Assembly: GCA_046757965.1 (NCBI GenBank)
Contig: JBHHZI010000031.1
Coordinates: 1-25,286, forward strand
Source of the DNA: JBHHZI01 sp046757965
GTDB taxonomy: Bacteria; Acidobacteriota; Polarisedimenticolia; SMYD01
Reading direction: 5' to 3'
Length of the DNA stretch: 25,286 bases
The position numbers and the translations under genes were made by a program. Positions within the stretch are counted from its first letter, which is position 1, and each line of letters starts with the position of its first letter. Below the pieces are notes generated by a model that saw only the letters and a list, made by a program, of their open reading frames with translations, was not told the origin of the DNA and did not search any database. Shown here piece after piece: positions 23,226-25,286 of the stretch.

Positions 23226-23737
23226 CGCCACGGCGCGGTGCGACGACCGGCAACGGCCACCGGGATCGCCCTCGACCCACCGGCTTCGATCTCGTCATCG
23301 GCACCGGCCTCCTCCTGTCGCTGTTCTGCGCGGCGCAGGCCTGGAATCTGGCCGGCACCGGCCCCCGCGGACCCCGGATCATCCCGGTGCCCGCTTCCCG
23401 GGTGCCGCCCCCGGGTGGCACGCGTGTCCTGTCACCCCTCCCGGTGGCCATTGGCCATCGTGCCGATGGGGGCCTCTTCGCCCTCTCTCTCCGCTGTCCA
23501 CACCTGGGCTGCCGCGTCCGCGCGGAACCGAGTGGCGGCTTCCGCTGCCCGTGCCACGGCGATCTCTTCGCCGGAACCGGGGAGCATCTGTCGGGACCGT
23601 CTCCGTCACATCTGGACCGATTCCGGCTGATCCGTGCCGGTGGCGACGGTCTGCGTGTCGACCGCCGGGTTCGCTACCGGATGCGAGGAGCCGCTCTGGA
23701 ACCTGGTCGGCAGCATCCCGCCAGCATCGTCCGGTAA
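23222..23737 (+). CDS. Membrane-anchored Rieske [2Fe-2S] protein
   Basis: A 171-residue protein with an N-terminal membrane segment (about residues 22-44) and a C-terminal Rieske domain outside the cytoplasm. Cluster ligands are C92 and H94 in CPHLGC and C109 and H112 in CPCH; C97 and C111 are the extra pair that forms the disulfide in bc1/b6f-type Rieske proteins. A Pro-loop GPSP (125-128) matches the GPAP loop of the same class. So the features favour an electron-transfer Rieske of the quinol-oxidising type rather than a dioxygenase domain. No cytochrome b or c gene is next to it, so its partner is unknown. GTG 23222 overlaps the preceding stop (GTGA); no ATG fits before the membrane segment. 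Confidence 0.85.
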   Translation: MTPRRGATTGNGHRDRPRPTGFDLVIGTGLLLSLFCAAQAWNLAGTGPRGPRIIPVPASRVPPPGGTRVLSPLPVAIGHRADGGLFALSLRCPHLGCRVRAEPSGGFRCPCHGDLFAGTGEHLSGPSPSHLDRFRLIRAGGDGLRVDRRVRYRMRGAALEPGRQHPASIVR

Positions 23738-23768
23738 GCGTCTCTGTCCGCGGCCCACCGGATAGTAC

Positions 23769-23798
23769 AAATATGCAACTTACATAAGGTGCATATTT
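23769..23798 (+). promoter_or_regulatory. Inverted-repeat operator candidate in an AT-rich block
   Basis: A perfect 9-bp inverted repeat, AAATATGCA (23769-23777) and TGCATATTT (23790-23798), with a 12-bp spacer and half-site centres 21 bp apart, two helical turns. It ends 6 bp before the -35 hexamer at 23805, an activator-like position. The direct repeat CATATTTAT (23792-23800 and 23814-23822, 22 bp apart) overlaps one arm and the promoter spacer, which would suit a second, repressing site. Confidence 0.55.
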
Positions 23799-23804
23799 AT
23801 AACC

Positions 23805-23833
23805 TTGACTTTACATATTTATCACTGTATCTT
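23805..23833 (+). promoter_or_regulatory. Strong sigma70-like promoter
   Basis: TTGACT (23805-23810), exactly 17 bp, TATCTT (23828-23833). The -35 is 5 of 6, the -10 4 of 6, and the spacer is AT-rich, all unusual for this GC-rich window. Predicted transcription start is about 23840. It reads into a 140-nt stretch without a good reading frame. Confidence 0.65.
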
Positions 23834-23839
23834 GTCCCG

Positions 23840-24008
23840 TGAAAGCAATGCCACTCGCTCCCCCCGGCGGGTGGCAGGAGGGTACACAGAGATCAGTCAG
23901 CCCGTCGTGGTGCTCCCCCCCGGCACTTCGACCTCTCTTGACCCGTTCGTCCCTTCCCCCTCCCCCTCGGTCCTGATCCCCCCCAGGACCGGGGGGGCCT
24001 CTTTTCTT
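23840..24008 (+). ncRNA. Candidate small RNA or attenuator leader with C-rich hairpin loops
   Basis: This segment runs from the predicted promoter start to a terminator-like hairpin and has no convincing gene. Hairpin 1: GCCACTCGC (23850-23858) pairs with GCGGGTGGC (23867-23875), one T-G wobble, loop TCCCCCCG. Hairpin 2: GTGC (23910-23913) with GCAC (23923-23926), loop TCCCCCCCG. A single-stranded C-rich tract follows (23951-23967). CTCCCCC occurs at 23858, 23913 and 23960. Between hairpin 1 and 2 lies AGGAGGG (23876-23882), which could pair with CCCTCC (23958-23963). The layout is that of small RNAs with anti-Shine-Dalgarno loops, but a leader controlling the next gene is also possible. A 42-codon frame (23848-23976) exists but looks non-coding. 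I recognise no known RNA family. Confidence 0.45.
23978..24008 (+). terminator. Rho-independent terminator-like hairpin with a competing fold
   Basis: C7 (23978-23984), loop AGGACC, G7 (23991-23997), then a T-rich tract (CCTCTTTTCTT). GGTCCT (23969-23974) can instead pair with the loop AGGACC (23985-23990). The two stems exclude each other, as in attenuators. Confidence 0.6.
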
Positions 24009-24048
24009 GCAGACCGCCGGCAAGACGCAACTGAGATACGATGAGCGG

Positions 24049-24345
24049 GTGTGGGTGATCGTCCTCGGTCTCGGAGCACTCTTTCTGGCCATCTTCCTCC
24101 TGCTGGCCCTGCTGTCGCCAAAAGGTGAGAACCGACCGCTCGTCTTCACGTGCCAGCGCTGCGACCGGGCCTTCGGCACGCCCCCCCTGCACCCGCTCCC
24201 GGAGCGCTACCAGGAGACCGACCTGTGTCTGTGTGAGACCTGCTCGGAGGATCTGGAGGAGAGGGTGAAGAACGGCGTCCGGCGCATCCAGGCGGACTTT
24301 CTCGCGGAGGAACCGCCCCGGCGGGTGGCGGGCGACACCAGCTGA
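24049..24345 (+). CDS. Small membrane protein with a cytosolic-type Cys cluster (zinc ribbon-like)
   Basis: A protein of about 98 residues: a strong N-terminal membrane segment (residues 2-22, WVIVLGLGALFLAIFLLLAL), then a soluble part with C35-x2-C38 and C60-x-C62-x2-C65, probably one metal site, and a charged helical C-terminus (EDLEERVKNGVRRIQADF). No family recognised. The start is uncertain: GTG 24049, GTG 24055 and TTG 24007 are in frame, none with a good ribosome binding site. It lies just after the terminator-like hairpin of the candidate RNA, so it may be controlled by read-through. It is convergent with leuS, with 43 bp between. Confidence 0.62.
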   Translation: MWVIVLGLGALFLAIFLLLALLSPKGENRPLVFTCQRCDRAFGTPPLHPLPERYQETDLCLCETCSEDLEERVKNGVRRIQADFLAEEPPRRVAGDTS

Positions 24346-24388
24346 CGGCCCGTGGGGTGTCCGGCGGGACGCGGCCGTGACCCGGTCA

Positions 24389-25286
24389 TCAGAGAACCAG
24401 ATTCACCAGGCGGTCGGGGACGACGATCACCTTCCGGGGTTCCTTGCCCGCCAGGATGCGTGTGATCTTCTCATCCGCGAGCGCGGCAGCGCGCAGGTCT
24501 GCCTCTCCCGTTCCCGGCGGCACCCGGATCTTCGACCGCACCTTGCCGTTCACCGTGACCACGAGCGAGATCTCATCGGTGGCCAGAGCGGTCTCATCCC
24601 AGTCGGGCCAGGGCTGACGCAGCAGCGAGTCATCTCCCCCCAGAACGCGCCACATCTCCTCGGTGATGTGGGGCGCGAACGGATGAAGCAAGATCACCAG
24701 GGTCGTCAAGGCGCGACACAGGCCCACCTCGTTCCACGCGGACCGCGCGGTGTGCTCGACATAGCCACCGAGGTGGTTGGAGAATTCCATCAGCGCCGCG
24801 ATCGCGGTGTTGAAGTGGAAGGCCGTCCCGAGGTCCTCGGTGACCTTTTTGATGGCCCGGTGCGTGCGTCGTGCCAGCTCGGCATCAACCTCCTCGCCGC
24901 TCCCGGCCCGCTCGACGACACTTGCCTGGTCGGAACCCTGCAGGCGCTCGGCGGTGCCGACGACCAGGCGCCAGACTCTCGTGAGAAAGCGCGATGCCCC
25001 GCGCACCCCTTCATCCGACCACTCCGATTCCTTCTCCGGCGGCGCGACGAACAGGGTGAACACACGCTCGGTGTCGGCGCCGAACCGTTCGATGATGGCC
25101 GAGGGCGCGACGACATTCAGCTTCGACTTGGCCATCTTCTGGAGCGAGACCTCCAGTTCCTCTCCTCCGGTGGGACAGCGACCTTCTCGCACCTGTTGCG
25201 GGGCGATCCAGCCGTGCTCCGGGCAACGGTAGGCCGGATGGGTGATCATGCCCTGCGTGAACAGGCGCGCGAAAGGTTCCTGGAAC
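24389..25286 (-). CDS. leuS: Leucyl-tRNA synthetase, C-terminal part (cut by window edge)
   Basis: Only the last 298 codons are present; the reading frame stays open to the window end and an internal ATG at 25249 is not the start. The first visible residues FQEPFARLFTQGM continue into ITHPAYRC. The class I KMSKS loop appears as KMAKS in QKMAKSKLNVV. The anticodon-binding helical domain follows (RFLTRVWRLV, HFNTAIAALMEF, LLHPFAPHITEEMW), then the C-terminal domain (LVVTVNGKVRSKIRVP and RKVIVVPDRLVNLVL). It carries a Cys-containing insert (CPEHGWIAP...CPTGG) before KMSKS. leuS charges tRNA-Leu; the missing upstream part should hold the HIGH motif and editing domain. Confidence 0.95.
   Translation of the reverse strand, partial: FQEPFARLFTQGMITHPAYRCPEHGWIAPQQVREGRCPTGGEELEVSLQKMAKSKLNVVAPSAIIERFGADTERVFTLFVAPPEKESEWSDEGVRGASRFLTRVWRLVVGTAERLQGSDQASVVERAGSGEEVDAELARRTHRAIKKVTEDLGTAFHFNTAIAALMEFSNHLGGYVEHTARSAWNEVGLCRALTTLVILLHPFAPHITEEMWRVLGGDDSLLRQPWPDWDETALATDEISLVVTVNGKVRSKIRVPPGTGEADLRAAALADEKITRILAGKEPRKVIVVPDRLVNLVL

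Noticed and set aside
23848..23976. 42-codon frame inside the candidate small RNA, ending just before the terminator
   Set aside because: No ribosome binding site, Pro/Ser/Arg-rich product, and about two thirds G or C at third positions, far below the neighbouring genes. A leaderless start at GTG 23839 is possible, so a small peptide is not fully excluded.
23840..24008. Known riboswitch, 6S RNA or signal recognition particle RNA
   Set aside because: I could not match the segment to the consensus features of these families; the C-rich loops do not fit them.
24346..24388. Terminator between the small membrane protein gene and leuS
   Set aside because: The 43-bp gap is GC-rich with only short imperfect pairings and no U-run on either strand.

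Overview
This is a gene-dense, very GC-rich chromosomal window whose genes are almost all housekeeping or conserved accessory functions. There is no phage, transposase, CRISPR array, rRNA or tRNA gene. An LpxH-type lipid A enzyme, three predicted lipoproteins and a bc1/b6f-style Rieske protein point to a Gram-negative, outer-membrane bacterium. The mix (FusA2-type EF-G paralog, AsnRS, V4R/DUF2378-like sensor, large secreted M1 peptidase) would suit an Acidobacteriota-, Myxococcota- or Eisenbacteria-like lineage, but I cannot place it from sequence alone.

Layout. (1) 1-1101: a fold-type IV PLP aminotransferase on +. (2) 993-9558, minus strand: a tightly packed run read as M1 peptidase - nfo - queE - queC - queA - tgt - lipoprotein - lpxH. 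Most junctions overlap or are only a few bases long, so it looks like one operon. It holds four queuosine-pathway enzymes: QueE and QueC make the preQ0 base, Tgt inserts the preQ1 base into tRNA and QueA adds the cyclopentene ring. QueD, QueF and the last reductase are not here. (3) 9730-16139, plus strand: a large lipoprotein, an exported Cys-rich protein, an EF-G-like GTPase, asnS and a threonine dehydratase-like enzyme. (4) 16171-18796, minus strand: transketolase coupled to a V4R-like sensory protein. (5) 18899-23737, plus strand: a YheT-like hydrolase, then rimO - pgpA - ribF - small lipoprotein - Rieske protein, the last four joined by 1-4 nt overlaps. (6) 23738-24048: a non-coding, locally AT-rich gap. 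(7) 24049-24345: a small membrane protein with a Cys cluster. (8) 24389-end, minus strand: the C-terminal third of leucyl-tRNA synthetase, cut by the window edge.

The most unusual part is 23758-24010. In DNA that is otherwise extremely GC-rich there is an AT-rich block with a 9-bp inverted repeat (AAATATGCA/TGCATATTT), a 9-bp direct repeat (CATATTTAT twice, 22 bp apart) and a well-formed promoter (TTGACT, 17 bp, TATCTT). About 145-170 nt downstream is a C7/G7 hairpin followed by a T-rich tract. The predicted transcript has no convincing reading frame and carries CTCCCCC three times, twice in hairpin loops. That motif is the exact complement of the GGGGGAG ribosome binding site of the EF-G-like gene in this window. 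I read it as a regulated small RNA with anti-Shine-Dalgarno loops, or as an attenuator leader for the downstream membrane protein. Both readings are inference and need RNA data.
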